Below, in pieces: positions 54,975 to 64,000 of a stretch of 64,000 bases of DNA. The DNA is taken from contig PFGG01000028.1 of the NCBI GenBank assembly GCA_002783405.1, forward strand, positions 1 through 64,000, written 5' to 3'. Every line of letters starts with the position of its first letter. Position 1 is the first letter of the stretch. Position numbers and translations under genes: made by a program. The notes beneath the pieces are model-generated. The model made no database searches. It was not told the DNA's origin and saw only the letters and a program-made list of their open reading frames with translations. This DNA comes from a bacterium (Candidatus Blackallbacteria) CG13_big_fil_rev_8_21_14_2_50_49_14. Its GTDB lineage: Bacteria > Cyanobacteriota > Sericytochromatia > UBA7694.

Positions 54975-56285
54975 TCAGGCAATCTCATCCTGTTGAACCG
55001 GGGGCTTTTTCTTGTTTTCTGCCATCAGTTTGAAGATATTCCCGCCTTTGCCATGGTGCTCAAGCCATTCCTTGTCCACGTTGCATTTGGTTAGCTCTGC
55101 ATGGGAGGGGGCTTCATACATCACATCGAGCATCAGCTCTTCAACAATGGCTCGCAGGGCACGTGCGCCTGTTTTGCGTTTATGGGCTTCTTCTACAATC
55201 GATTCAAGCGCTTCATCTGTGAAGGTCAGTTCAACCCCGTCCATGGCCATCAGCTTTTTGTATTGCTTGATGATCGCATTTTTGGGTTCAACCAGAATTT
55301 TTTGTAGGGCCGTTTTGTCGAGGGGCTCCAAGGTCGCCACAATCGGCACACGTCCGATGAATTCGGGAATCATGCCGTATTTGAGCAAATCTTCGGGCAG
55401 CATTTTATCGTAGAGTTCAGACATTTGGTCATCTTTGTTTTTCTTACTGACCACTTCAGCGCCAAAGCCGATATTTTTCTGGCCGACGCGTGCGCCAATC
55501 ACCTTCTCGAGCCCAACAAAGGCGCCGCCCAAGACAAAGAGGATATTGGAAGTATCCAGTTGGATAAATTCCTGGTAGGGATGTTTGCGTCCTCCCTGGG
55601 GAGGCACATTGGCCAGAGAGCCTTCCATCATTTTCAGCAGCGCTTGCTGAACACCTTCGCCCGAGACATCGCGGGTAATCGAGGGGTTTTCTGATTTGCG
55701 GGCCACTTTGTCGATTTCGTCGATATAGATAATGCCACGTTCGGCTTTTTTGACATCAAAGTCTGAAGCCTGAAGCAGACGCAGCAGAATGTTTTCAACG
55801 TCTTCACCCACATAACCGGCTTCGGTCAGGCTGGTGGCATCGGCAATTGCAAAGGGCACGTTCAGAATCTTTGCCAGGGTCTGCGCCAGCAGGGTTTTGC
55901 CTGAACCCGTAGGGCCTACCAGCAGAATATTGGACTTCTGAATTTCAACATCATCGGTTTTCAGATTGCTGGCCAAACGTTTGTAGTGATTGTATACGGC
56001 GACAGAGAGGACTTTTTTGGCTTTCTCTTGGCCGACCACATACTGATCGAGAATTTTGCGAATGGCTTTGGGTTTGGGAATGTCCTTCAGGTCAATAAAA
56101 GGTGCTCCACCCTCACTGCGGGCAGATTCTTCCCCATCGTAGAGTTCTTCTTCGAGAATTTCATTACACAGATCAACGCATTCATTGCAGATATAGACGC
56201 CGGGAGCTGCAATTAGTTTGCGAACCTGATCCTGACTTTTACCGCAGAAAGAACACTTGGGTTGATTACCTTTATACTTTGCCAT
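54975..56285 (-). CDS. clpX: ATP-dependent unfoldase ClpX
   Basis: 436 residues. The N-terminal zinc-binding domain has [17 protein letters not shown] and [15 protein letters not shown]+ motifs: Walker [15 protein letters not shown], the pore loop GYVGEDVEN, Walker [15 protein letters not shown], and the ClpP-binding loop [24 protein letters not shown] near the C-terminus is typical. It unfolds substrates for ClpP. Gap of 11 bases after clpP and 11 before lon; clearly one operon. Confidence 0.97.
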   Translation of the reverse strand: MAKYKGNQPKCSFCGKSQDQVRKLIAAPGVYICNECVDLCNEILEEELYDGEESARSEGGAPFIDLKDIPKPKAIRKILDQYVVGQEKAKKVLSVAVYNHYKRLASNLKTDDVEIQKSNILLVGPTGSGKTLLAQTLAKILNVPFAIADATSLTEAGYVGEDVENILLRLLQASDFDVKKAERGIIYIDEIDKVARKSENPSITRDVSGEGVQQALLKMMEGSLANVPPQGGRKHPYQEFIQLDTSNILFVLGGAFVGLEKVIGARVGQKNIGFGAEVVSKKNKDDQMSELYDKMLPEDLLKYGMIPEFIGRVPIVATLEPLDKTALQKILVEPKNAIIKQYKKLMAMDGVELTFTDEALESIVEEAHKRKTGARALRAIVEELMLDVMYEAPSHAELTKCNVDKEWLEHHGKGGNIFKLMAENKKKPPVQQDEIA

Positions 56286-56296
56286 GGGAACTCACT

Positions 56297-56986
56297 TTAT
56301 TTCTTTTTATCTGGGCTGGTTTCGGATTTCTCCTGACCTTCACGATCCTGTTCCATTTTCTCTGCGGCTTTGACAGCGGCAGATTCCAGAACCTGATCGA
56401 CCAATCCATATTCCTTGGCAGCTTCAGCCGTCATATAAAAATCACGATCGGTGTCCCGTTCGATGATCTCAATGTCGCTCTTGCAATGGTGTGCCAACAG
56501 ATAATTCAAACGTTTCTTCATGCGCAGAATTTCCTGGGCCTGAATTTCAATATCTGTGGCTTGGCCTTGAGCCCCTCCCAAGGGTTGGTGAATCATGATC
56601 CGTGAATTGGGCAAAGCCATGCGTTTGCCAGGTTCTCCACCGGCCAGAAGTACGGCACCCATGCTGGCACATTGTCCGACACAGATCGTAACGACCGGTG
56701 ATTGGATATGTTGCATGGTATCGTAAATGGCCAGACCAGCGGTGACTGAACCACCAGGGCTGTTGATATAGAGTGAGATTTCTTTATCGGAATCTTCGGC
56801 ATCAAGGAAGAGCAACTGAGCAACCACCAGATTGGCAATCTGATCGTTAATCGGGGTGCCCAAAAAGATAATCCGGGATTTCAGCAGGCGCGAAAATATA
56901 TCGTAGGCCCGTTCACCGTGTCCGGTTTGTTCGACAACGGTAGGAACATACTGCATCCGTTCGGGAACGCGAAGAAGGTGTGTCAT
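56297..56986 (-). CDS. clpP: ClpP protease, copy 2 (operon partner of ClpX)
   Basis: 229 residues from the ATG at 56986. Catalytic Ser108 in [11 protein letters not shown], His133 in IMIHQPLGG, Asp178 in [11 protein letters not shown]. Hydrophobic N-terminal loop [19 protein letters not shown] is the classical ClpP beginning, better than in copy 1. The C-terminus ends in a lysine/aspartate tail ([11 protein letters not shown]). The frame is open 25 codons further upstream but with no ribosome site there. First gene of the run, so its promoter lies before 57000. Confidence 0.95.
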   Translation of the reverse strand: MTHLLRVPERMQYVPTVVEQTGHGERAYDIFSRLLKSRIIFLGTPINDQIANLVVAQLLFLDAEDSDKEISLYINSPGGSVTAGLAIYDTMQHIQSPVVTICVGQCASMGAVLLAGGEPGKRMALPNSRIMIHQPLGGAQGQATDIEIQAQEILRMKKRLNYLLAHHCKSDIEIIERDTDRDFYMTAEAAKEYGLVDQVLESAAVKAAEKMEQDREGQEKSETSPDKKK

Positions 56987-57107
56987 AGGTTGTATTTTCT
57001 CATCTTGAGCGTGGTGGTAGTTGAATCCAGTATAACCAAGAATACAGATGCTTGGCAACAAACTCCAAGCGCCAATTCCTTGATTTAAACGGCTTCAGAG
57101 CCTGTCC

Positions 57108-58076
57108 TTAGCGTGAAGTGCGGGTCGAAAGCGAAGCTGAGGCGGGTGAGCCATAAAAAAAACTTAAAGGGTGTGAAATCCGTGCTGCCCAAGCCTGTTC
57201 ATTGTGTCCTGCATTGGGTTCAATATGAAAGGCCAGGTTGCGAAAATGCTCAAAGCCATTTTTTTCAAGGGCTTGAGCGAGATCACGGGCATCCTGAAGC
57301 ATAATTTCAGGCGCTTGACCTTCACGGGTGCCCATATCCAGCCAGATTTTAAGCTTTTTTGAAAGTTTGGGAACCTCTTGCAAAAGGACGCGATCTTTCC
57401 ACCAAATCGAAGGGGACATCATGCCAATTTTAGAAAAAACCTGGGGATAGTGCAGCCCCAGGTAAAAGGAAATCAGGCCCCCCAAGGAGGAACCCATTAC
57501 GGCTGTATTTTCGCGTTGTGGGAGGGTGCGGTAGGTTTTATCGATCAGGGGTTTGAGTTCTTCGACGATAAATCTTGCGTAATTGGGGCCCTGTCCGCCC
57601 TGGATTTCTCCATCCAGATCCATGGCCTGCCAGGTATACTCATCGAGGCGATCGGGCGTATTGTAAATGCCAACGACAATGGCCGGTTCAATTTGGCCTG
57701 AGCGGATCATGCGCTCCATGTTTTCATCGACTTCCCATTCGCTGCCCCCAAAAGAGGTCTGACGGTCAAAGAGATTGTTGCCATCATGCATATACAGAAC
57801 AGGGTAGCGGCGTGAAGGTTCTGCCGCATAACCGGGGGGAAGATAAACGAGAATATTCCGTGAGCGCTTTAAAAAACGTGAAGCAACCTGAGCATGCGTT
57901 TTAAACGTGCCTGTGAGCGTGTGGCCCTTGACTTGCAGGCGGGGCAGACTGCTAATAAGCAAGCGGGAAGCGGAACCAGGCAGCGCACTGACCAGCGTGT
58001 TTGGCACTGCCTGGCAGGCCACGAGTGCCAGCGTAAGCAGGGCAAGGAATTGTTTAAATAGGGGGCGAGAAGGCAT
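57108..58076 (-). CDS. Lipoprotein esterase (alpha/beta hydrolase)
   Basis: 322 residues. Lipoprotein signal with lipobox LALVAC (Cys21). The esterase domain of the Fes/esterase-D type has YPVLYMHDGNNLFDRQ, MGSSLGGLISFYLGLHYP with the nucleophile Ser, and the catalytic His in PNAGHNEQAW. GGSEWEVDENMERM and IVVGIYNTPDRLDEYT fit the family. Likely hydrolyses an ester at the cell surface (siderophore, acyl or feruloyl type unknown). GAGGAAA ribosome site. The C-terminus has a short Ser-rich tail. Confidence 0.85.
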   Translation of the reverse strand: MPSRPLFKQFLALLTLALVACQAVPNTLVSALPGSASRLLISSLPRLQVKGHTLTGTFKTHAQVASRFLKRSRNILVYLPPGYAAEPSRRYPVLYMHDGNNLFDRQTSFGGSEWEVDENMERMIRSGQIEPAIVVGIYNTPDRLDEYTWQAMDLDGEIQGGQGPNYARFIVEELKPLIDKTYRTLPQRENTAVMGSSLGGLISFYLGLHYPQVFSKIGMMSPSIWWKDRVLLQEVPKLSKKLKIWLDMGTREGQAPEIMLQDARDLAQALEKNGFEHFRNLAFHIEPNAGHNEQAWAARISHPLSFFYGSPASASLSTRTSR

Positions 58077-58154
58077 TGATTTCCTCAGTATATTCCAGAA
58101 TAGTTTCTGATTTGCATAATAGGCTTATCGCTTAATACTGTCAAATCTTGTTTG

Positions 58155-58946
58155 CTAGCGTGCGGGTCGCGGAGGTTTCAACATGCCATGCCCTTTGAGC
58201 GCTTCCAGAAATTTTGCCTGATTCAGCCAGGTTTGCGTTTCAGGATCCCATTCAATCAAAGCCAGGATTTTTTGGAAGCGCTCCTGTTCCTGGGTCAATT
58301 GCAGGGCTTCCTGAATATTTTCAAACAGATTTTCATCATCCATCAGCATGAGATTGTTACTTAAAAGGTGCATCAAGAGTGCTTTCCATTCCACCGTGGT
58401 TTGGGCCATCAGTGCTGGAGAGAGCAGCATTTTCAGTTGGTAGGGCCAAAGCGTCCGCAACATTTCCAAAGACTGAGACAGATCGCCCAAGAGCAGATGC
58501 AGCCTTTGCCGGGCATCATTCGGCGGAAGTTGTTGAAATCTGAAGGCCAAAAATTCGCTCAGAGATTCTAAAAAGGGATGGGTTTCCATCGAGCGGCTGA
58601 GATAGGGTTTGCTGCCCTGATAGATCAGCATATCGACAAACTCTCCGCCATCATTGTAAAAGCCCATTTGGTCGATCAATGCGCCCTGGGGCTGAATCAA
58701 GAGTTTAATCAGGCTGATATCTGGACTGTCGAGTTGGAAATAAAAGGAATCAAAATGTTCATCGCTGTTTTGATAGCGAAAACTGAGCAAATAGGTTCCA
58801 TTTTTTAAATTGGAAAAAAGAAAATTTGAAGCGTTGAGCTGGCCCTTGAGCGGATCTTCCTGGGTGGGCTGACAAGGCGTTAAGATTGCTTGAAATGCTT
58901 GCGGATCGCCAGCATGGATTTCCCATTCAATTTTTAACTCAGACAT
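58155..58946 (-). CDS. Unknown protein
   Basis: 263 residues from the ATG at 58946 (GGGAGCAGGTG upstream; a GTG at 58952 is possible). It starts 2 bases after the epimerase stop, so the two are co-transcribed. Predicted beta-rich N-terminal half (ISLIKLLIQPQGALIDQM, FYNDGGEFVDMLIY) and a helical C-terminal half (LWPYQLKMLLSPALMAQTTV and LMDDENLFENIQEALQLTQE). No signal peptide or known motif. Its genomic link suggests a role in surface polysaccharide work, which is inference. Confidence 0.65.
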   Translation of the reverse strand: MSELKIEWEIHAGDPQAFQAILTPCQPTQEDPLKGQLNASNFLFSNLKNGTYLLSFRYQNSDEHFDSFYFQLDSPDISLIKLLIQPQGALIDQMGFYNDGGEFVDMLIYQGSKPYLSRSMETHPFLESLSEFLAFRFQQLPPNDARQRLHLLLGDLSQSLEMLRTLWPYQLKMLLSPALMAQTTVEWKALLMHLLSNNLMLMDDENLFENIQEALQLTQEQERFQKILALIEWDPETQTWLNQAKFLEALKGHGMLKPPRPAR

Positions 58947-58948
58947 TT

Positions 58949-59875
58949 TCACCTGCTCCCTTGATTAGAAAACCAATTCCAGAATTCCTGTAGGCCGTTC
59001 TGAAATGAAGTGGTGGGGTTATAGCCTAAATAAGTTTTTGCTTTTTCGTTGCTTGCCAGGGTTTGTGAAACATCTCCCGGAGGATGGGGCAGAATGCGTT
59101 TTTCCGACGCTTTCAGCCCACTGATGTTTTCAAGTTCAGAGACCAAATCTGAAAGTCTGATACTTTGACCTGAACCCAGGTTAAAAACAGCGAAAGATCC
59201 AGTTCCTTGAAATGCTTTCAACCAGACCTCTGCTTTTAGCATACCATTGATAATGTCAGAAATATATGTCATATCCCGCGAGGTGGTTTCGGGGTCAAAC
59301 AGTAAAAGGGGCAGGCCTTGGCTTAAATTGGAAGCAAAATGATAAAGGCCCATGTCTTGGCGCTGGCCAGGGCCATAGACCGTGAAAAATCGCAGCGCCA
59401 CTCCTTTGAGAGCATGGTTGAGGGCATAGGCTGCCAGTAAGTTTTCAGCAGCCAGTTTTGAAACCGCATAGGGTGAAGTTGGGCGTGGAATAGCTGTCTC
59501 TTTCAGGGGAGAACCCTGACTACCACCATAAACGGATGAAGAAGAGGCCAGAACAATTTGTTCTGTTTGCGTGTGGGCACACCAGTTAAGCAGGTTGGCC
59601 GTGCCTTCAATATTGGTGCGCAGATAGGCGGCTGCATGGCTGAGTGAGTCTCTGACCCCGGTACGGGCAGCCAAATGAAAGACGGTTTCGACTTTGGGTA
59701 CCTTCAGCCAGTTTTCAGCCTGACAAATATCGATTTGAATCCAGTTTTGGCCTTGAAAGGAGGGGGGGGCAGGTCGCAAATCGAGGCCAATACAGGGTCT
59801 TCCTAAGCGATGCAGGGTTGCGCAAAGGTATTGCCCAATAAACCCGGCAGCGCCCGTCACGAGTACCGCTTCCAT
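58949..59875 (-). CDS. NAD-dependent epimerase/dehydratase
   Basis: 308 residues, extended SDR. NAD-binding VTGAAGFIGQYLCATLHRLG near the N-terminus, catalytic Ser/Tyr/Lys as ASSSSVYGGS and SPYAVSKLAAENLLAAY, and FFTVYGPGQRQDM downstream. Likely a UDP-glucose 4-epimerase or UDP-glucuronate epimerase-like enzyme making a sugar precursor. Starts 6 bases after the stop of the SLH gene and 2 bases precede the next gene, giving a three-gene operon. Confidence 0.88.
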   Translation of the reverse strand: MEAVLVTGAAGFIGQYLCATLHRLGRPCIGLDLRPAPPSFQGQNWIQIDICQAENWLKVPKVETVFHLAARTGVRDSLSHAAAYLRTNIEGTANLLNWCAHTQTEQIVLASSSSVYGGSQGSPLKETAIPRPTSPYAVSKLAAENLLAAYALNHALKGVALRFFTVYGPGQRQDMGLYHFASNLSQGLPLLLFDPETTSRDMTYISDIINGMLKAEVWLKAFQGTGSFAVFNLGSGQSIRLSDLVSELENISGLKASEKRILPHPPGDVSQTLASNEKAKTYLGYNPTTSFQNGLQEFWNWFSNQGSR

Positions 59876-59881
59876 GCCTGT

Positions 59882-61282
59882 TTAGGCCTGGGGGGGGCGA
59901 CGGAAAATCCGGTTTTGGATTTGCTGGGTCTGTTGATTCTGTTGGGTTTGCCAATTGATCTGTTCCTGCTGTGCTTTCTGCGTTTCACGCTGCACAATCG
60001 AGAGTTTATCGGCTTCAATCACAGAACCATTGAACGAACTTGCGCCTTTCAGGGTGACAATATCTCCTTCACGGATTTCTGAGAAAAATGCCGAGACAGA
60101 ATGTCCTTCTAAATGGCTGGTAATTTTGGTGTCGGGTGAAACCACTGCCAAGGCCCTGTTCTGGGTTTGAATATCCTTGATAAAGATTTCGCCTTTTTCA
60201 TGGTTGACAGCTTCAACATAACCGGAGTCTATCACTGATTGGGGTTTGGGTTCAGAGAGTTTTTCATCAATATGGGTTCCGGTTTTTAACATCAACAGTG
60301 CGACGAAAATGCTGAGCAGCGCGCCAATGGCGTAAATTTCTCGCGGAATAATATGGTAGTTAAAGAGGATATCGTTGATCCACATCAGCCCGAGTAAAAG
60401 TGTAAGCATCGCCATTAAAAAGCTGAGCGATTTAAATGGGGAACCCTGTTGATGCCGACTGCGCCGCCAGGATTTGATAAAGAAAAACAGCGCAATGCCC
60501 ACATAGGTTAGAGTCAAGAGCAATCTGAATCCATCAATCAGTTGATACCACATGTTTTGGCGTTTTTGGTAATTGCGGACCCATTGGGGGGCATCGGTGG
60601 GCAAGGCTTTTTTCCAACTGTAGAGGGTTTCAATCAGGATCAGGGCTTCTCCCCAGCTCAAGCGTTCATCCGGGCGGATGGTCTGATCGGGATAACCATT
60701 GATCAATTTCAGGTTTTCAGCCAGAACCACGGCAGCGAAAGATGGATGTTTTTTGTTGATATCCCGAAAACGGGATTCCTGTGAGCCAAAACTTTGAAGG
60801 GATTCACGCAGGCCAAAGGCCAGGATGACACGGTGAATAGCCTCTGCGCGTGTAATTTCACCCACCAAAGGGTGATCGTTTGACAATTGTAATTGTTGCA
60901 GAGAGACTCCCGCAATTCGGCTGAGGACAGTCAGATAATCCTGTCGGTTGATCAGCTCACTGTAGTTGATATTATTGGGCAGCACAATCCCGTTTTCTTC
61001 AAGCACATGTACAGAACGCCGTGCCCAGCGGGTATGGTAAGGTTCAATCTTGCTCTCTGTCAGTGGTTCGGTTTGTACTGAAGGGGATATATTTCCATTC
61101 AGTGTATTTTGAGGGTTGTTTAAAGAACTGTCGCTGTTTTCTGATTCAACCTGCACTGGGAGCGTTTCAGAGGGAGGAGCCTCCAATTGGGTTTGCGCAA
61201 AGATCGGCAGGGCCGTGCTTGCTATAAAGATCATCCAGAAGCAGAGGAAGATCCGAAAAGGGTTCAGCTGATTGTTTACCAT
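59882..61282 (-). CDS. SLH-repeat membrane protein
   Basis: 466 residues from the ATG at 61282. Signal peptide or anchor at about 8-30 (PIFAQ at its end). SLH-like units follow: HTRWARRSVHVLEENGI with NYSELINRQDYLTVLSRIAG, and HPSFAAVVLAENLKLINGYP with TIRPDERLSWGEALILIETL. Three or so membrane helices come next (VGIALFFFIKSW, FLMAMLTLLLGLMWI, IGALLSIFVALLML). The soluble C-terminus ends in a Gln-rich run (QEQINWQTQQNQQTQQIQ). SLH domains bind pyruvylated cell-wall polymers; linking them to multi-pass helices is unusual. Heads the three-gene unit. Confidence 0.72.
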   Translation of the reverse strand: MVNNQLNPFRIFLCFWMIFIASTALPIFAQTQLEAPPSETLPVQVESENSDSSLNNPQNTLNGNISPSVQTEPLTESKIEPYHTRWARRSVHVLEENGIVLPNNINYSELINRQDYLTVLSRIAGVSLQQLQLSNDHPLVGEITRAEAIHRVILAFGLRESLQSFGSQESRFRDINKKHPSFAAVVLAENLKLINGYPDQTIRPDERLSWGEALILIETLYSWKKALPTDAPQWVRNYQKRQNMWYQLIDGFRLLLTLTYVGIALFFFIKSWRRSRHQQGSPFKSLSFLMAMLTLLLGLMWINDILFNYHIIPREIYAIGALLSIFVALLMLKTGTHIDEKLSEPKPQSVIDSGYVEAVNHEKGEIFIKDIQTQNRALAVVSPDTKITSHLEGHSVSAFFSEIREGDIVTLKGASSFNGSVIEADKLSIVQRETQKAQQEQINWQTQQNQQTQQIQNRIFRRPPQA

Positions 61283-61353
61283 TGGAATTTCGCCGGAAAA
61301 GAATTTGAAACTCATTATATCATCAAAAAGAAATACAATTTTTGATTCGTATT

Positions 61354-62589
61354 TTAGTCAAGATGCTCAATTCCAAAAGCATTGCGTACGCTTTCGGGAT
61401 CAATCCCCTGGCTGTGAAGCAGAATGGGGAGCAGGCGAAACTGGGAATGCACCAGTTGACGCGCCAAAAAACCGAGATTGAGGGGCTTTTTGTCTGTCGG
61501 AAGAATCAGGCGATCTACAATTTTTCCCTGCTCTAAATCGATCAGCAAAAGACAGGGGGTAAACAGGGCGGGTTGGTTCTTTGAGACCATGACGATCCCC
61601 CAGCGGCCATCGGGGCTGATTTCAAAAAGATCACGCGCATCAGCCCCCGTACTGAAAGCTTCTCCTTCTAAAACAAGGGTGTCTAGAATTTTGAATTTCT
61701 CAGTATCCAGAACCAAAAGATCGGGGCGTCTGTTTTCGGGGTTGATGCCTAAAATATAGAGCCGATCTGCTTTGGGGGGCAAAGCGAGATTGCCCAAGAG
61801 CAAAGGGGAGGGCACAGGTATTTTTTTCTGGGCCATGGCCCGATCCGTTAAGAGCAGGGAGCCCGGTTCGTATTGGGTCGAAAAAATGCGTTTTCCATCG
61901 GGATGAAATGCGATTGAAATGGCTTTTTTACTGGGGCGCTGTACCACTTTCCAGGTCCGCATCAGGCGCAAGGGCTCCCGCTGAATCAAATGCATTTTGC
62001 CTGCGCCACGATCGGTAACCACCAAGATCGGATGACGAGGTGAGAGATACAGATCAAAGGGGCGGGTTTGAACGGGCTCGATCGGAATTTGTCCCCAGGT
62101 CAGTGAACGGCAAAAAATGCTTTGTAACTGGGATTGGTAATCGTTGTTGTTTAAACAGGCATAGCTGCTGTTGAGGCTGAGGGCCCTTTGCTCACTGGGA
62201 AGTTGAGAAAATTCTTTGAGGACACTCAGTTTATTGGATTGAATCTGAAGCAGCAGCATTTCGATCTGGCCAAAAGCTGACCAGGAAGGAGGGGGGCCGC
62301 TGCTGATCTCCCTGGGAAGAGGCAGTTCTTTCAACAATTGGCCAGTACCAGGGATGATCAGTTTGAGGCTGGCTTTTTCCTGATCAAGGCTGAAAGCGGG
62401 TTCGGGGTGCCGTTCAGCATAGGCCAAAGCGTTTTGATGTGAAATTTGCAGCGCTGCATGTATTTGATGGGGCAAAACACTGTTGCTTAAAGCTGACTCG
62501 AGAATTTCAGCCTGTTTGCTGAGGTCTCCTCTTTGTTCGAAGGTTTTCAGTTGCTTCCAGAGAGGCGAGGGTGCATTTGAATTATTCAT
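61354..62589 (-). CDS. Propeller-like protein of unknown function
   Basis: 411 residues from the ATG at 62589. The middle and C-terminus repeat beta-propeller-type units with DG-like turns: HPILVVTDRGAGKMHLIQRE, ISIAFHPDGKRIFSTQYE, FEISPDGRWGIVMVSKNQP and DLEQGKIVDRLIL. These resemble WD40/YVTN-type or PQQ-like propellers. The N-terminal 110 residues are helical (LFEQRGDLSKQAEILESAL-like). No signal peptide. Perfect TATAAT 7 bases before the ATG points to a leaderless mRNA. Confidence 0.62.
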   Translation of the reverse strand: MNNSNAPSPLWKQLKTFEQRGDLSKQAEILESALSNSVLPHQIHAALQISHQNALAYAERHPEPAFSLDQEKASLKLIIPGTGQLLKELPLPREISSGPPPSWSAFGQIEMLLLQIQSNKLSVLKEFSQLPSEQRALSLNSSYACLNNNDYQSQLQSIFCRSLTWGQIPIEPVQTRPFDLYLSPRHPILVVTDRGAGKMHLIQREPLRLMRTWKVVQRPSKKAISIAFHPDGKRIFSTQYEPGSLLLTDRAMAQKKIPVPSPLLLGNLALPPKADRLYILGINPENRRPDLLVLDTEKFKILDTLVLEGEAFSTGADARDLFEISPDGRWGIVMVSKNQPALFTPCLLLIDLEQGKIVDRLILPTDKKPLNLGFLARQLVHSQFRLLPILLHSQGIDPESVRNAFGIEHLD

Positions 62590-62596
62590 GGCCTCA

Positions 62597-62602
62597 ATTA
62601 TA
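62597..62602 (-). promoter_or_regulatory. -10 box of the propeller-like gene
   Basis: Perfect TATAAT on the minus strand, 7 bases before the ATG at 62589. Confidence 0.5.
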
Positions 62603-62757
62603 GCAATCCCTTGGGAATGCTGCCAATTGACAGGTCTTTGAAAATTTTTTTCGCAGGGGGCTTGCAATTTGAGCTGATTAATATTAAGATAATCATAAGA
62701 AGATTAAGTTTAGGTTATCTAAGTTAAGGGTATTTTTAAAGAGGTTAAATAAAGTTT

Positions 62758-63168
62758 ATGCAACTGAGTTCTGCACAGGCCATTCAAAACCGCGGTACCT
62801 TCCATGCTGCTGATACAGCATTGAGATCTGGAAATTCAAGTTCTGAAAGACATTCAGGTGGTGAAACCTATATGGCGTTTCAACATGCTGACAGTATGCA
62901 TTTCCAACGTTACCAGGCCCAGCCTGTTGCGACTTCCTCTGAAGATCGTTTCATGGCAGTACTGCAGATGTTGCTTTCTCTCGATACCCGTGTTTATACC
63001 TCTTTGGTGGTCAGCATTCTGTTCACCACCGTTTTTCATGCAATTTTTGAAGTGTTTCCCTTGATCAGCGTGGCTGTTGGCATGGCTTTTTTCTTTGTCT
63101 GGTATGTCATGAGCTTTTTCGATTTTAAGCGTTTAGTGCATACCCTCAGCTATGGAGCTGCTGCCTGA
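62758..63168 (+). CDS. Small membrane protein
   Basis: 136 residues. A polar 70-residue N-terminus rich in Ser and His precedes two membrane helices (about 78-99 and 101-120; YTSLVVSILFTTVFHAIFEV and VAVGMAFFFVWYVMSFFDF). No family recognised. AGAGG lies 13 bases before the ATG. The AT-rich leader shares AAGATTAAGT with that of the EF-hand gene at 23669. Followed by an intrinsic terminator. Confidence 0.65.
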   Translation: MQLSSAQAIQNRGTFHAADTALRSGNSSSERHSGGETYMAFQHADSMHFQRYQAQPVATSSEDRFMAVLQMLLSLDTRVYTSLVVSILFTTVFHAIFEVFPLISVAVGMAFFFVWYVMSFFDFKRLVHTLSYGAAA

Positions 63169-63226
63169 TTTCTAATAAGTTTTGAATCTTTTTATAGACC
63201 CTTAACCTTAATCTGATTAACCTAAT

Positions 63227-63251
63227 GACTGCCTCGGCAGTCTTTTTTTTT
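63227..63251 (+). terminator. Intrinsic terminator
   Basis: gactgc-ctcg-gcagtc followed by nine or more T. Confidence 0.85.
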
Positions 63252-63267
63252 GCGGATTTTTCAGAAA

Positions 63268-64000
63268 TTAATGGTGATGAAAGCGGTAAAACTTCAACAA
63301 AGCGGTCACCAGCGATTCACTCTCAGTGGGCAAGACAATCTGGTCTATTTTCATTTGGCGAAATTCCTGGCGCAGACCTGAAAAATGTGCTTGCATTTTT
63401 TCTTGATAGGCCAGTCTGACCCGCGAAGAGCCCAAATCAAAGATCCTCTGATTCTGGGTTTCGGGGTCTCGCAGAGCCACCAGACCTGTTTTGGGCAAAG
63501 CCAGATCGAGAGGGTCCTGCAGCATGACGGCCACGCAGTCATGGCGTTGACTGAGCACTTTAAGCGGGTAAAGTGAACCCGTTTCGATAAAGTCAGACAG
63601 GATAAAGACAATGCCTCGGCGGTGCAGAATATGATTGACGAATTTGAGGGCGGCGGAAAGATCACTTTTTCGCTCCCTGCGTTCGGGTTCAACCATGAGT
63701 TCTCTGAGAATGCGCAAGGCGTGTTTTTTGCCTTTTTTGGGGGGTAAGAAAGTTTTGAGCTCTTCGTCAAAGCTCAGCAGACCGACACGGTCGTTATTGC
63801 GCATGGCACTGAACGCCATCAGAGCACAAAATTCCAGCATCAAATCTGTTTTGAGATGGCGTTGCGAACCAAAAAACAGCGAAGAGCTGGTATCCACAAC
63901 TAAAAACAGGGACTGTTCCCGTTCCTCAACAAAGCGTTTGATATGTAAATGCCCAGTTCGGGCTGTCACGTTCCAGTCAATCTGGCGTTCATCGTCGCCT
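63268..64000 (-). CDS. DUF58-type protein, N-terminus outside the window
   Basis: About 243 C-terminal residues are visible; the frame continues past the right edge. The typical DUF58 core begins at DERQIDWNVTARTGHLHIK and goes on to LFLVVDTSSSLFFGSQRH, a von Willebrand-type MIDAS-like strand (DTSSS). FILSDFIETGSLYPLKVLS and FDLGSSRVRLAYQEKM follow. DUF58 proteins usually stand beside MoxR AAA+ ATPases and take part in complex maturation; the partner, if any, is beyond the edge. Confidence 0.88.
   Translation of the reverse strand, partial: GDDERQIDWNVTARTGHLHIKRFVEEREQSLFLVVDTSSSLFFGSQRHLKTDLMLEFCALMAFSAMRNNDRVGLLSFDEELKTFLPPKKGKKHALRILRELMVEPERRERKSDLSAALKFVNHILHRRGIVFILSDFIETGSLYPLKVLSQRHDCVAVMLQDPLDLALPKTGLVALRDPETQNQRIFDLGSSRVRLAYQEKMQAHFSGLRQEFRQMKIDQIVLPTESESLVTALLKFYRFHHH

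Overview
The window reads as ordinary chromosome from a diderm, heterotrophic bacterium. Outer-envelope signs are lipoprotein signal peptides, a CsgG-like protein and an SLH-type protein. Codon usage and base composition are fairly even, apart from an AT-richer patch at about 5.2-8.1 kb. Many proteins are large, lack signal peptides and match no family I know, which suggests an under-sampled lineage. A non-photosynthetic relative of Cyanobacteria is my guess, not something the sequence proves. I saw no rRNA, tRNA, CRISPR array or insertion sequence.

Layout. 0-5 kb: tail of an unknown gene, then a minus-strand row of type I pullulanase, CsgG-like protein and alanine racemase. 5-8 kb: accessory patch with a decayed lipoprotein copy, a toxin-antitoxin-like pair, an orphan SUKH immunity-type gene and a frameshifted lipoprotein gene. 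8.2-14.3 kb: a three-gene SMC-like operon of the JetABC/MksFEB type, with no JetD/MksG nuclease in the next position, followed by an EVE-domain gene. 14.4-19.9 kb: membrane PDZ-SpoIIE phosphatase, two tandem paralogs of unknown function, a lipoprotein and a degenerate STAS protein. 20-23.5 kb: an isolated nuoA-nuoB pair closed by a terminator, a VOC protein and a B12-type radical SAM protein. 23.7-36.4 kb: an EF-hand/glycine-zipper protein, two giant paralogs (1762 and 1571 aa) that share a C-terminal module, and a smaller EF-hand-like protein. 36.6-49.4 kb: glycosyltransferase, GHL10-like glycosidase, two J-domain proteins, a degenerate YjbQ protein, a PLP enzyme, a GAF-GGDEF protein, a first ClpP, a thioredoxin, GAPDH and an unknown protein. 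49.5-57 kb: minus-strand run clpP-clpX-lon-EI24-like-TPR/OGT-like-Nudix. 57-64 kb: lipoprotein esterase, epimerase, SLH membrane protein, a propeller-like protein, a small membrane protein and the C-terminal part of a DUF58 protein.

How genes may work together. ClpP/ClpX/Lon form a protein-quality-control block. SpoIIE and STAS could be halves of a partner switch, but no kinase is present. The JetABC-type operon should make a loop-extruding condensin. The giant paralogs and their smaller neighbours share EF-hand-like N-terminal motifs and separate promoters and terminators. They look like a lineage-specific family and are the least explained part of the window.

Regulation. Several genes have a perfect TATAAT 6-9 bases before the chosen ATG and no Shine-Dalgarno, which suggests leaderless mRNAs. 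Other genes carry clear AGGAG-type sites. Function names rest on motifs read by eye; no database search was run.
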